From contig NC_090182.1 of NCBI RefSeq assembly GCF_024679245.1, forward strand, positions 33,317,047-33,381,046: DNA of 64,000 nt. Direction: 5' to 3'. This DNA comes from Pseudorasbora parva (Eukaryota > Chordata > Actinopteri > Cypriniformes > Gobionidae). Both the position numbers and the translations under genes were made by a program. Positions 11,508-23,300 of this stretch are shown here, piece after piece. Positions within the stretch are counted from its first letter, which is position 1. Each line of letters begins with the position of its first letter. The notes beneath the pieces are model-generated. The model was not told the DNA's origin. It saw nothing but the letters and a program-made list of their open reading frames with translations, and searched no databases.

Positions 11508-12922
11508 TGAAGATACGAATGTGTGGAAAGTTTTAGATAAATGTCAAGTTAAACTTAACTCTTGGTTATTGCGAGATATAAGCCTACTAGGTAGAATATT
11601 TTTGACCAAGATGGAAAGCATTTCTAGGTTAATCTATCCTGCACACACTATTGCTATTTCAAATAGAGCTATTAAAAAAATCAATCAGGTTAACTTTGGT
11701 TACATTTGGAGAAAGAAAACCCATTACATAAAAAGAGTAGAGATGATAAAAGAGTTTAAAGATGGAGGTCTACAAGCCATTGATTTTGATTCTATAAATG
11801 GGACCCTTAAAATTAATTGGCTGAAATCATTTTTAAGCAATAATAATTTTTGGTTTCATATTCCCAGAGAATTGTTCAAGAAATTAGGAGGAATATAATT
11901 TTTGTTAAGTTGTGATTTCACCGTTCAACGTCTCCCAATTAAACTATCTAAATTTCACCAACAAGTTTTGCTATACTGGAAGATACTTTATAGTCATAAC
12001 TTTTACACCACACAACACACCACTGTGGAATAATAGATATATTACAGTTAGGAAGAAATCACTGTACGACAAGGAATGGATGGAGAAAGGTATTTGGTCA
12101 GTGTCCCATTTAATAGATAGAAATAGTGGTATTATATCTTATGAGAATTTTTTGTACTAAATATAATTTTATTTGTAACCGGGCCAGATTTGATTCTATT
12201 ACTAAGGCTATCCCCAAATCTATTATTTTTCTACTTAAAGAAATTCTCTCTTATTCAATCCCTAGGGCCCCGAATTTTACATCTCTCTTAATTGAAGGTT
12301 GTGATTTTAAAGAAAGTAAACTTTCGAACAAAATGATTAGAAATAGATTTAACAACATTTCGTATCCTTTAATTGCTTATAGAAAATCAATTGCAAAAAA
12401 ATTCTCAAAACAAACCATTCCCATACTTAGAACTAAATATTTAAAATTTCCTTTACCCCCCAAAATAAAAGAAATTCATTTAAAAATTTTAAATGGGATA
12501 TACCCATCCAAAGAATACCTTCGACTTAGATTTGGTTTTGTAATAATTGTTTATTTTGTGACGGCATTGAAACCACAGACCATCTATTTTTTCATTGTAT
12601 TTTTGTGGAGGCTTTGTGGTCGGATGTTTATGACTGGCTTTTTCCAAAGGTATCTCACCTTGAAGATTTCACTGTAAAAGACATTATTTTTGGAATTGTA
12701 ATGGACAATAACAAAGACAACTTCCTAGTCAATAACATCATCATGCTGGGAAAATTTTATATACACAAATGCAAGTTCTTAAAGGGGAAACCAAGGTTTT
12801 ACTCATTTCATAATGAGTTCAACTTGTACACAAAACCCCTAAAAATTATGAAAAAGAAAAATGCAATCAATCTTTATTCCATTATAGAAGAAAAAACCCT
12901 AGCCCCATTTATTTTATTTTAA
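11508..12922 (+). pseudogene. LINE ORF2 C-terminal remnant, copy 1
   Basis: ORF2 of a non-LTR element encodes the endonuclease/reverse transcriptase; only its C-terminal part remains. The first segment (to 11898) contains 'RDISLLGRIFLTKMESISRL', then 'FGYIWRKK', 'GGLQAIDFDSINGTLKINW' and 'FWFHIP', a block conserved after the RT thumb in L1/Tx1-type elements. It stops at a TAA (11896-11898), after which the same frame continues with 'KLSKFHQQVLLYW'. Frameshifts follow near 11990 (into 'TPHNTPLWNNRY' and 'KGIWSVSHL'), near 12155 (into 'KYNFICNRARFDSITKAIP') and near 12535. The last segment holds a zinc-knuckle-like motif and ends at 12922. By eye there are at least one stop and three frameshifts. 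Clade and host group are inferred from remembered family features, not from a search. Confidence 0.88.
12548..12598 (+). other. zf-RVT-like CCHC motif in LINE remnant, copy 1
   Basis: Frame 2 reads CLFCDGIETTDHLFFHC, spacing C-x2-C-x7-H-x4-C, followed by 'FVEALWSDVYDW'. This is the usual form of the reverse-transcriptase zinc-binding domain at the C-terminus of LINE ORF2. All four candidate zinc ligands are intact although the frame around them is broken. Confidence 0.85.
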
Positions 12923-13062
12923 TTAATTTAATATTTTCTTTAAATTTTTATGGATGTATTTTATTTATTTTAAGCACCTGGTCTGTATTTTCTACTATGA
13001 TAATTTGTGTTATTGCCATGCTGTTTGTATATGATTTCTGTTCAAAAAAAAAAAAAAAAAAA
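12923..13062 (+). other. LINE 3' UTR and poly(A) tail, copy 1
   Basis: About 120 bp of T-rich sequence follows the final ORF2 stop and ends in 'atgatttctgttc' plus 19 A residues. Copy 2 has the same 3' UTR but an interrupted tail (ttcaat then 16 A). No AATAAA precedes the tail in copy 1. Confidence 0.8.
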
Positions 13063-13075
13063 TGTCATACTTGAA
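13059..13075. repeat. LINE target-site duplication, 3' side, copy 1
   Basis: aaaatgtcatacttgaa follows the A tail and matches the 5' duplication (11491-11507) except for 'tgt' against 'gtt'. Satellite then continues as 'ctactgatgaaac', as expected for an uninterrupted module. Confidence 0.7.
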
Positions 13076-14119
13076 CTACTGATGAAACATGAGTGTTCAT
13101 AGACTCTTTGGAAAAAAATAAGTTCAAAGTTTATCCTTGAACTACTAATGAAATATATGGCGTCTATTGTGATGCATAGAAAGTTACAATTCATATAATA
13201 TAGCGTCAGAATTTTTATTTTTCAACAAGTCATTTTTGATTTACTGATGAAACTTCAGAAAGTCTTTAAGTCTATCTATATGCATATAAAATTCAGATAC
13301 TATTTGACAAAAAAAATTAGTTCAAAAATTCATTTAAAGTTCAAGTTCATAGGATCCAGGGTCAGAAATTTTTTGTTTTCAAAAAATTCAACCTTGAACT
13401 ACTGATGAAACAACAGAAGAAATATATTCATATATATAAAAAGTTCAAGTTCAAATACTCTTAGGCAAAAAATAAGTTATCTATTAGTGTAGAAAGTTCA
13501 AGTTCAAAGACTCTGGTAAAAAGTAAGTTAAAAATGTCATCCTTGAACAACTTATGAAACAACAGAATGAATCTATTCGTATGATTAATATTCAAGTTTA
13601 TTAAATCAGATTTTTTTTTCCAAAAAGTCAAATTTTAATTTTTGATAAAAAGTCATAAGTCGTTATAGAAAGTTACATTTCAAAGACTCTTTGGCAAAAA
13701 ATAAGTTCAAAAGTTCATCCTTGGACTCCAGATGAAATATTACGAGTCCATTGGTATAAATAGAAAGCTCACATTCATAGGCTCTTTGGAAACAAATAAG
13801 TTCAAAGCTTATCCTTTAACTACTGATAAAAATATAAGGAGTCTTTATTTTATGCATAGAAAGTTCAAGATTATAGACTATAGGGTGAGAATTTACATTT
13901 TTCAAAAAAAGTATTCCTTTTTCTACTGATAAAACTTCAGAAGGAATCTATTAGTTTATATAGAAAGTTCAAGTTCAAATACTGTTTGGCCACAAATAAA
14001 TTAAAAAGTTGATTCTTAAGCTACTGATGAAACATTAGAAGGAATCTATTACTATGTATAGAAGGTTCAAGTTCATAGGATCCAGGGTCCGAATTTTATT
14101 TTATTTTTTAAATTCCTCC
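13076..14119. repeat. Decayed satellite downstream of LINE, copy 1
   Basis: Diverged modules with 'gttcaagttcatagg', 'atccagggtcag', 'actctttggcaaaaaataag' and 'ccttgaactactgatgaaac' at irregular spacing. Many contain 'aacagaagaaatatatt', which the homogenised core lacks. Pairs of modules are still legible, so this may preserve an older form of the satellite. No gene is seen. Copy 2 is 54941-56060. Confidence 0.85.
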
Positions 14120-14550
14120 TTGAACTACTGATGAAACATTAGGAGTCAATTGGTATGCATATCAGGTTCAAGTGCATAGATACCAGGGTCAGAAAAAATA
14201 GTTCTTGAAATCATGTTTGAACTTCTGAAGAATCACCTAAGAGTCATAAGTCAGTTTATACATTTTAAGTTTGAAGAATCCTTGGCCAAAAAGGTCTTCA
14301 AAATTTCACACTTGAGCTACTGATTAATCTATTACTATGTATAGAAAGTTCAAGTTCATAGACTCTTTGGCAATAAAATAAGTTCAAAAGTTCATCCTTG
14401 AACTACTGATGAAACATTAGGAGTCATTAGTATCTATTGGACTCAATTGGTATACATTTTAAGTTTGAAATGGCCAAAAATGTATTCAAAATTTCAGACT
14501 TGAACTACTGATGAATCTATTACTATGTATAGAAAGTTCAAGTTCATAGA

Positions 14551-14940
14551 CTCTTTGGCAAAAAAATAAGTTCAAAAGTTCATCCTTGAACTACTGATGA
14601 AACATTAGAAGTCATTGGTATCTATTGGACTCAATTGGTATACATATAAGGTTCAAGTTCATACTCTTTGGCAAAAAATAAGTTCAAAAGTTCATCCTTG
14701 AACTACTGATGAAATATACAGAGTCTATTGGTATGCACAGAAATGTCAAGTTCATGGATACGAGGGTCAGAAGAAATAGTTCAAGAAATCATGTTTGAAC
14801 TTCTGAAGAATCACCGAAGAGTCATAAGTCTGTTTATACATTTTAAGTTTGAAGAATCCTTGGCCAAAAATGTATTCAAAATTTCAGACTTGAACTACTG
14901 ATGAATCTATTACTATGTATAGAAAGTTCAAGTTCATAGA
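14551..14940. repeat. Reference long (tetramer) satellite monomer, 390 bp
   Basis: From one 'agttcatagactctttggc' landmark to the next equivalent landmark at 14941 is 390 bp. An extra first-type module, starting near the internal 'catactctttggc' at about 14660 and including 'ggactcaattggtatacat', accounts for the ~112-bp excess over the trimer. Confidence 0.85.
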
Positions 14941-15330
14941 CTCTTTGGCAAAAAAATAAGTTCAAAAGTTCATCCTTGAACTACTGATGAAACATTAGGA
15001 GTCATTTGTATCTATTGGACTCAATTAGTATACATATAAGGTTCAAGCTCATACTCTTTGGCATAAAATAAGTTCAAAAGTTAATCCATGAACTACTGAT
15101 GAAATATACACAGTTTTTGGTATGCATAGAAATGTCAAGTTCATAGATACCAGGGTCAGAAAAAATAGTTCATGAAATCATGTTTGAACTTCTGAAGAAA
15201 CACCGTAGAGTCATATTTCTTTTTATACATTTTTTAGTTTGAAGATTCCATTGCCAAAAATGTATTCAAAATTTCAGACTTGAACTACTGATTAATCTAT
15301 TACTATGTATAGAAAGTTCAAGTTCATAGA

Positions 15331-15608
15331 CTCTTTGGCAAAAAATAAGTTCAAAAGTTCATCCTTGAACTACTGGTGAAATATACAGAGTCTATTGATA
15401 TGCATAAGACATTTCAAGTTCATAGATACCAGGGTCAGAAAAAATAGTTCAAGAAATCATGTTTGAACTTCTGAAGAATCACCTTAGAGTCATAAGTCTG
15501 TTTATACATTTTAAGTTTGAAGAATCCTTGGCCAAAAATGTCTTCAAAATTTCACACTTTAGCTACTGATTAATCTATTACTATGTATAGAAAGTTCAAG
15601 TTCATAGA
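15331..15608. repeat. Reference short (trimer) satellite monomer, 278 bp
   Basis: Three related modules: M1 15331-15426 (96 bp, ctctttggcaaaaaa...), M2 15427-15523 (97 bp, taccagggtcagaaaa...) and M3 15524-15608 (85 bp, atccttggccaaaaat...). Each is preceded by a version of 'gttcaagttcataga'. Each has the same internal plan: a G-rich word, an A run, 'gttcaaaa', a 'ttgaact' word and 'ctgatga'. This shows descent from one ~93-bp ancestor by triplication. Confidence 0.88.
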
Positions 15609-17370
15609 CTCTTTGGCAAAAAAAATAAGTTCAAAAGTTCATCCTTGAACTACTGATGAAATATTAGGAGTCATTGGTATCTATTGTACTCAATTGGTAT
15701 ACATATAAGGTTCAAGCTCATACTCTTTGGCAAAAAATAAGTTCAAAAGTTCATCCATGAACTACTTGATGAAATATACAGAGTTTTTGGTATGCATAGA
15801 AATGTCAAGTTCATAGATACCAGGGTCAGAAAAAATATTTCATGAAATCATGTTTGAACTTCTGAAGAAACACCGTAGAGTCATATGTCTTTTTATACAT
15901 TTTTATGTTTGAAGACTCCTTTGCCAAAAATGTATTCAAAATTTCAGACTTGAACTACTGATGAATCTATTACTATGCATAGAAAGTTCAAGTTCATAGA
16001 CTCTTTGGCAAAAAATAAGTTCAAAAGTTCATCCTTGAACTACTGGTGAAATATACGGAGTCTATTGATATGCATAGACATTTCAAGTTCATAGATACCA
16101 GGGTCAGAAAAAATAGTTCAAGAAATCATGATTGAAATTCTGAAGAAATACTGTAGAATCACAAGTGTGTTTATACATTTTAAGTTTGAAAATTCCTTGG
16201 CCAAAAATATAGTCAAAATTTCACACTTGAACTACTGATGAATCTATTTCTATGTATAGAATGTTCAAGTTCATAGACTCTTTGGCAAAAAATAAGCTCA
16301 AAAGTTCATCCTTGAACTACTGATGAAATATACAGAGTCTATTTGTTATGCATAGAAATGTCAAGTTCATAGATACCAGGGTCAGAAAAAATAGTTCAAG
16401 AAATCATGTTTGAACTTCTGAAGAATCACCTTAGAGACATAAGTCTGTTTATACATTTTAAGTTTGAAGAATCCTTGGCCAAAAATATCTTCAAAATGTC
16501 ACAATTGAGCTACTGATTAATCTATTACCATGTATAGAAAGTTCAAGGTTCATAGACTCTTTGGCAAAAAAATAAGTTCAAAAGTTCATCCTTGAACTAC
16601 TGATGAAACATTAGGAGTCTATTGGTATGCACAGAAATGTCAAATTCAAAGATACCAGGGTCAGAAAAAATAGTTCATGAAATCATGTTTGAACTTCTGA
16701 AGAAACACCGTAGAGTCATATCTCTTTTTATACATTTTTTAGTTTGAAGACTCCTTTGCCAAAAATGTATTCAAAATTTCAGACTTGAACTACTGATGAA
16801 TCTATTACTATGTATAGAAAGATCAAGTTCACAGACTCTTTGGCAAAAAATACGTTTTAAAGTTCATCCTTGAACTACTGGTGAAATATACGGAGTCTAT
16901 TGATATGCATAGACATTTCAAGTTCATAGATACCAGGGTCAGAAAAAATAATTCAAGAAATCATGTTTGAAGTTCTGAAGAAACACAGTAGAGTAAAAAG
17001 TCTGTTTATACATTTTAAGTTTGAAGACTCCTTGGCCAAAAATGTATTCAAAATTTCAGACTTGAACTACTGATGAGTCTATTACTATATATAGAAAGTT
17101 CAAGTTCATAGACTCTTTGGCAAAAAATACGTTTAAAACTTCATCCTTGAACTACTGATGAACTATACGGAGTCTAATGGTATGCATTGACATGTCAAGT
17201 TTATAGATTCCAGGGTCAGAAAAAAATAGTTCATGAAATCATGTTTGAACTTCTGAAGAAACACCGTAGAGTCATACCTCTTTTTATACATTTTTTAGTT
17301 TGAAGACTCCTTTGCCAAAAATGTATTCAAAATTTCAGACTTGAACTACTGATGAATCTATTACTATGTA

Positions 17371-20300
17371 TAGAAAGATCAAGTTCACAGACTCTTTGGC
17401 AAAAAAATAAGTTCAAAAGTTCATCCTTGAACTACAGGTGAAATATACGGAGTCTATTGATATGCATAGACATTTCAAGTTCATAGATACCAGGGTCAGA
17501 AAAAATAATTCAAGAAATCATGTTTGAAGTTCTAAAGAAACACAGTAGAGTAAAAAGTCTGTTTATACATTTTAAGTTTGAAGACTCCTTGGCCAAAAAT
17601 GTATTCAAAATTTCAGACTTGAACTACTGATGAGTCTATTACTATATATAGAAAGTTCAAGTTCATAGACTCTTTGGCAAAAAATACGTTTAAAACTTCA
17701 TCCTTGAACTACTGATGAACTATACGGAGTCTAATGGTATGCATTGACATGTCAAGTTTATAGATTCCAGGGTCAGAAAAAAATTGTTCAAGAAATCATT
17801 TTTGAACTTCTGAAGAATCACCTTAGAGACATAAGTCTGTTTATACATTTTAAGTTTGAAGAATCCTTGGCCAAAAATGTCTTCAAAATTTCACAATTGA
17901 GCTACTGATTAATCTTTTACTATGTATAGAAAGTTCAAGGTTCATAGACTCTTTGGCAAAAAAAATAAGTTCAAAAGTTTATCCTTGAACTACTGATGAA
18001 ATATACAGAGTTTTTGGTATGCATAGAAATGTCAAGTTCATAGATACCAGGGTCAGAAAAAATATTTCATGAAATCATGTTTGAACTTCTGAAGAAACAC
18101 CGTAGAGTCATATGTCTTTTTAAACATTTTTAAGTTTGAAGACGCCTTGGCCAAAAATGTATTCTAAATTTCAGACTTGAACTACTGATGAATCTATTAA
18201 TGTGTATAGAAAGTTCAAGTTCATAGACTCTTTGGCAAAAAATAAGTTCAAAAGTTCATCCTTGAACTACTGATGAAACAATAGAAGTCATTGGTATCTA
18301 TTGGACTCAATTGGTATACATATAAGGTTCAAGTTCATACTCTTTGGCAAAAAATAAGTTCAAAAGTTCATCCTTGAACTACTGATGAAATATACAGAGT
18401 CTATTGGTATGCACAGAAATGTCAAGTTCATGGATACGAGGGTCAGAAGAAATAGTTCAAGAAATCATGTTTGAACTTCTGAAGAATCACCGAAGAGTCA
18501 TAAGTCTGTTTATACATTTTAAGTTTGAAGAATCCTTGGCCAAAAATGTATTCAAAATTTCAGACTTGAACTACTGATGAATCTATTACTATGTATAGAA
18601 AGTTCAAGTTCATAGACTCTTTGGCAAAAAAATAAGTTCAAAAGTTCATCCTTGAACTACTGATGAAACATTAGGAGTCATTTGTATCTATTGGACTCAA
18701 TTAGTATACATATAAGGTTCAAGCTCATACTCTTTGGCATAAAATAAGTTCAAAAGTTAATCCATGAACTACTGATGAAATATACACAGTTTTTGGTATG
18801 CATAGAAATGTCAAGTTCATAGATACCAGGGTCAGAAAAAATAGTTCATGAAATCATGTTTGAACTTCTGAAGAAACACCGTAGAGTCATATTTCTTTTT
18901 ATACATTTTTTAGTTTGAAGATTCCATTGCCAAAAATGTATTCAAAATTTCAGACTTGAACTACTGATTAATCTATTACTATGTATAGAAAGTTCAAGTT
19001 CATAGACTCTTTGGCCAAAAAATAAGTTCAAAAGTTCATCCTTGAACTACTGATGAAATATACAGAGTCTTTTGATATGCATAGACATTTCAAGTTCATA
19101 GATACCAGGGTCAGAAAAATTAGTTAAAGTAATCATGTTTGAACTTCTGAAGAAACACCGTAGAGTAATAAGTCGTTTTATACATTTTCAGTTTGAAGAC
19201 TCCCTGGCCAAAAATGTATTCAAAATTTCAGACTTGAACTACTGATGAATTTATTATTATGTACAGAAAGTTCAAGTTCATTGACTCTTTGGCAAAAAAT
19301 ATGTTTAAAACTTCATCCTTGAACTACTGATGAAATATACGGAGTCTATTGGTATGCATAGAAATGTCAAGTTCATACATTACCAGGGTCAATACCAGGG
19401 TCAGAAAAAATAGTTCAAGAAATCATGTTTGAACTTTTGAAGAATCACCTTAAAGTCATAAGTCTGTTCATACATTTTAAGTTTGAAGAATCCTTAGCCA
19501 AAAATGTATAAAAAATGTCACACTTGAACTACTGATAATCTATTACTATTAATAGAAAGTTCAAGTTCTGAGACTCTTTGGCAAAAAATAAGTTCAAAAG
19601 TTCATTCCTTGAACTACTGATGAAATATACAGAGTCTATTGGTATGCATAGAAATGTCAAGGTCATAGATGCCAGGGTCAGAAAAAATAGTTCAAGAAAT
19701 CATGTTTGAACTTCTGAAGAAACACCATAGAGTCATAAGTCTGTTTATACATTTTATGGTTGAAGAATCCTTGGTCAAAAAAATAGTCAAAATTTCACAC
19801 TTGAACTACTGATTAATCTATTACTATGTATAGAAAGTTCAAGTTCATAGACTCTTTGGCAAAAAATAAGTTCAAAAGTTCATCCTTGAACTATTGGTGA
19901 AATATACGGAGTCCATTGATATGCATAGACATTTCAAGTTCATAGATACCAGGGTCAGAAAAAATAGTTCAAGAAATCATGTTTGAAATTCTGAAGAATC
20001 ACCTTAAAGTCATAAGTCTGTTCATACATTTTAAGTTTGAAGAATCCTTAGCCAAAAATGTATAAAAAATGTCACACTTGAACTACTGATAATCTATTAC
20101 TATTTATAGAAAGTTCAAATTCTGAGACTCTTTGGCAAAAAATAAGTTCAAAAGTTCATTCCTTGAACTACTGATGAAATATACCGAGTCTATTGGTATG
20201 CATAGAAATGTCAAGGTCATAGATGCCAGGGTCAGAAAAAAAAGTTCAAGAAATCATGTTTGAACTTCTGAAGAAACACCGTAGAGTAATAAGTCGTTTT

Positions 20301-23300
20301 ATACATTTTAAGTTTGAAGACTCCTTGGCCAAAATGTATTCAAAATTTCAGACTTGAACTACTGATGAATCTATTAATGTGTATAGAAAGTTCAAGTTCA
20401 TAGACTCTTTGGCAAAAAATAAGTTCAAAAGTTCATCCTTGAACTACTGATGAAACAATAGAAGTCATTGGTATCTATTGGACTCAATTAGTATACATAT
20501 AAGGTTCAAGCTCATACTCTTTGGCATAAAATAAGTTCAAAAGTTAATCCATGAACTACTGATGAAATATACACAGTTTTTGGTATGCATAGAAATGTCA
20601 AGTTCATAGATACCAGGGTCAGAAAAAATAGTTCATGAAATCATGTTTGAACTTCTGAAGAAACACCGTAGAGTCATATTTCTTTTTATACATTTTTTAG
20701 TTTGAAGATTCCATTGCCAAAAATGTATTCAAAATTTCAGACTTGAACTACTGATTAATCTATTACTATGTATAGAAAGTTCAAGTTCATAGACTCTTTG
20801 GCCAAAAAATAAGTTCAAAAGTTCATCCTTGAACTACTGATGAAATATACAGAGTCTTTTGATATGCATAGACATTTCAAGTTCATAGATACCAGGGTCA
20901 GAAAAATTAGTTAAAGTAATCATGTTTGAACTTCTGAAGAAACACCGTAGAGTAATAAGTCGTTTTATACATTTTCAGTTTGAAGACTCCCTGGCCAAAA
21001 ATGTATTCAAAATTTCAGACTTGAACTACTGATGAATTTATTATTATGTACAGAAAGTTCAAGTTCATTGACTCTTTGGCAAAAAATACGTTTAAAACTT
21101 CATCCTTGAACTACTGATGAAATATACGGAGTCTATTGGTATGCATAGAAATGTCAAGTTCATACATTACCAGGGTCAATACCAGGGTCAGAAAAAATAG
21201 TTCAAGAAATCATGTTTGAACTTCTGAAGAATCACCTTAAAGTCATAAGTCTGTTCATACATTTTAAGTTTGAAGAATCCTTAGCCAAAAATGTATAAAA
21301 AATGTCACACTTGAACTACTGATAATCTATTACTATTTATAGAAAGTTCAAGTTCTGAAACTCTTTGGCAAAAAATAAGTTCAAAAGTTCATTCCTTGAA
21401 CTACTGATGAAATATACAGAGTCTATTGGTATGCATAGAAATGTCAAGGTCATAGATGCCAGGGTCAGAAAAAATAGTTCAAGAAATCATGTTTGAACTT
21501 CTGAAGAAACACCATAGAGTCATAAGTCTGTTTATACATTTTATGTTTGAAGAATCCTTGGTCAAAAAAATAGTCAAAATTTCACACTTGAACTACTGAT
21601 TAATCTATTACTATGTATAGAAAGTTCAAGTTCATAGACTCTTTGGCAAAAAATAAGTTCAAAAGTTCATCCTTGAACTATTGGTGAAATATACGGAGTC
21701 CATTGATATGCATAGACATTTCAAGTTCATAGATACCAGGGTCAGAAAAAATAGTTCAAGAAATCATGTTTGAAATTCTGAAGAATCACCTTAAAGTCAT
21801 AAGTCTGTTCATACATTTTAAGTTTGAAGAATCCTTAGCCAAAAATGTATAAAAAATGTCACACTTGAACTACTGATAATCTATTACTATTTATAGAAAG
21901 TTCAAATTCTGAGACTCTTTGGCAAAAAATAAGTTCAAAAGTTCATTCCTTGAACTACTGATGAAATATACCGAGTCTATTGGTATGCATAGAAATGTCA
22001 AGGTCATAGATGCCAGGGTCAGAAAAAAAAGTTCAAGAAATCATGTTTGAACTTCTGAAGAAACACCGTAGACTCATATGTCTTTTTATACATTTTTAAG
22101 TTTGAAGACGCCTTGGCCAAAAATGTATTCAAAATTTCAAACTTGAACTACTGATGAATCTATTACTGTGTATAGAAAGTTCAAGTTCAGAGACTCTTTG
22201 GCAAAAAATAAGTTCAAAAGTTCATCCTTGAACTACTGATGAAATATACAGAGTCTATTGGTATGCACAGAAATGTCAAGTTTATAGATACCAGGGTCAG
22301 AAGAAATAGTTCAAGAAATCATGTTTGAACTTCTGAAGAATCACCGAACAGTCATAAGTCTGTTTATACATTGTAAGTTTGAAGAATCCTTGGCCAAAAA
22401 TGTATTCAAAATTTCAGACTTGAGCTTGAACAGACTTGCATAAAAAAACTACCTGATGAATCTATTACTATGTATAGAAAGTTCAAGTTCATAGACTCTT
22501 TGGCAAAAAAATAAGTTCAAAAGTTCATCCTTGAACTACTGATGAAACATTAGGAGTCATTGGTATCTATTGGACTCAATTAGTATACATATAAGGTTCA
22601 AGCTCATACTCTTTGGCATAAAATAAGTTCAAAAGTTCATCCACTGATGAAATATACACAGTTTTTAGTATGCATAGAAATGTCAAGTTCATACATTACC
22701 AGGGTCAGAAAAAATAGTTCAAGAAATCATGTTTGAACTTCTGAAAAAACACAGTAGAGGCAAAAGTCTTTTTATACATTTTCAGTTTGAAGACTCCTTG
22801 GCAAAAAATATAGTCAAAATTTCACACTTGAATTACTGATGAATCTATTACTATGTATAGAAAGTTCAAGTTCATAGACTCTTTGGCAAAAAATAAGTCC
22901 AAAAGTTCATCCTTGAACTACTGGTGAAATATACGGAGTCTATTGATATGCATAGTCATTTCAAGTTCATAGATACCAGGTTCAGAAAAAATAGTTCAAG
23001 AAATCATGTTTGAAGTTCTGAAGAAACACCGTAGAGTAAAAAGTCTGTTTATACATTTTAAGTTTGAAGACTCCTTGGCTAAAAATGTATTCAAAATTTC
23101 AGACTTGAACTACTGATGAGTCTATTACTATGTATAGAAAGTTCAAGTTCATAGACTCTTTGGCCAAAAAATAAGTTCAAAAGTTCATCCTTCAACTACT
23201 GGTGAAATATACAGAGTCTATTGATATGCATAGACAATTCAAGTTTATAGATACCAGGGTCAGAAAAAATAGTTCAAGAAATCATGTTTGAACTTCTAAA

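Larger units (their letters stand above)
11508..13062 (+). mobile_element. 5'-truncated LINE (L1/Tx1-like), copy 1
   Basis: A non-LTR retrotransposon fragment of about 1.55 kb. It holds the C-terminal part of ORF2, a short 3' UTR and a 19-base A tail (13044-13062). The 5' end begins abruptly inside ORF2, downstream of the catalytic reverse-transcriptase motifs, as is usual when target-primed reverse transcription stops early. It is bracketed by a ~17-bp target-site duplication within satellite DNA. The second copy at 53506 lies in the same flanking sequence, so both descend from one insertion followed by duplication of the region. It cannot be autonomous: the endonuclease and the catalytic RT core are absent and the remaining frame is broken. 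Confidence 0.9.

Noticed and set aside
11912..12160. 82-residue plus-strand frame as a separate gene
   Set aside because: Its second half ('TPHNTPLWNNRY', 'KGIWSVSHL') continues the LINE ORF2 remnant after a frameshift, and its first half is out-of-frame LINE sequence.
14639..14662. 'ggttcaagttc' / 'ggttcaagctc' resembling a Pol III B box (tRNA- or SINE-derived satellite)
   Set aside because: One mismatch to the B-box consensus, and I find no convincing A box at the expected distance upstream and no cloverleaf. The word is explained by the satellite's own 'gttcaagttc' linker.
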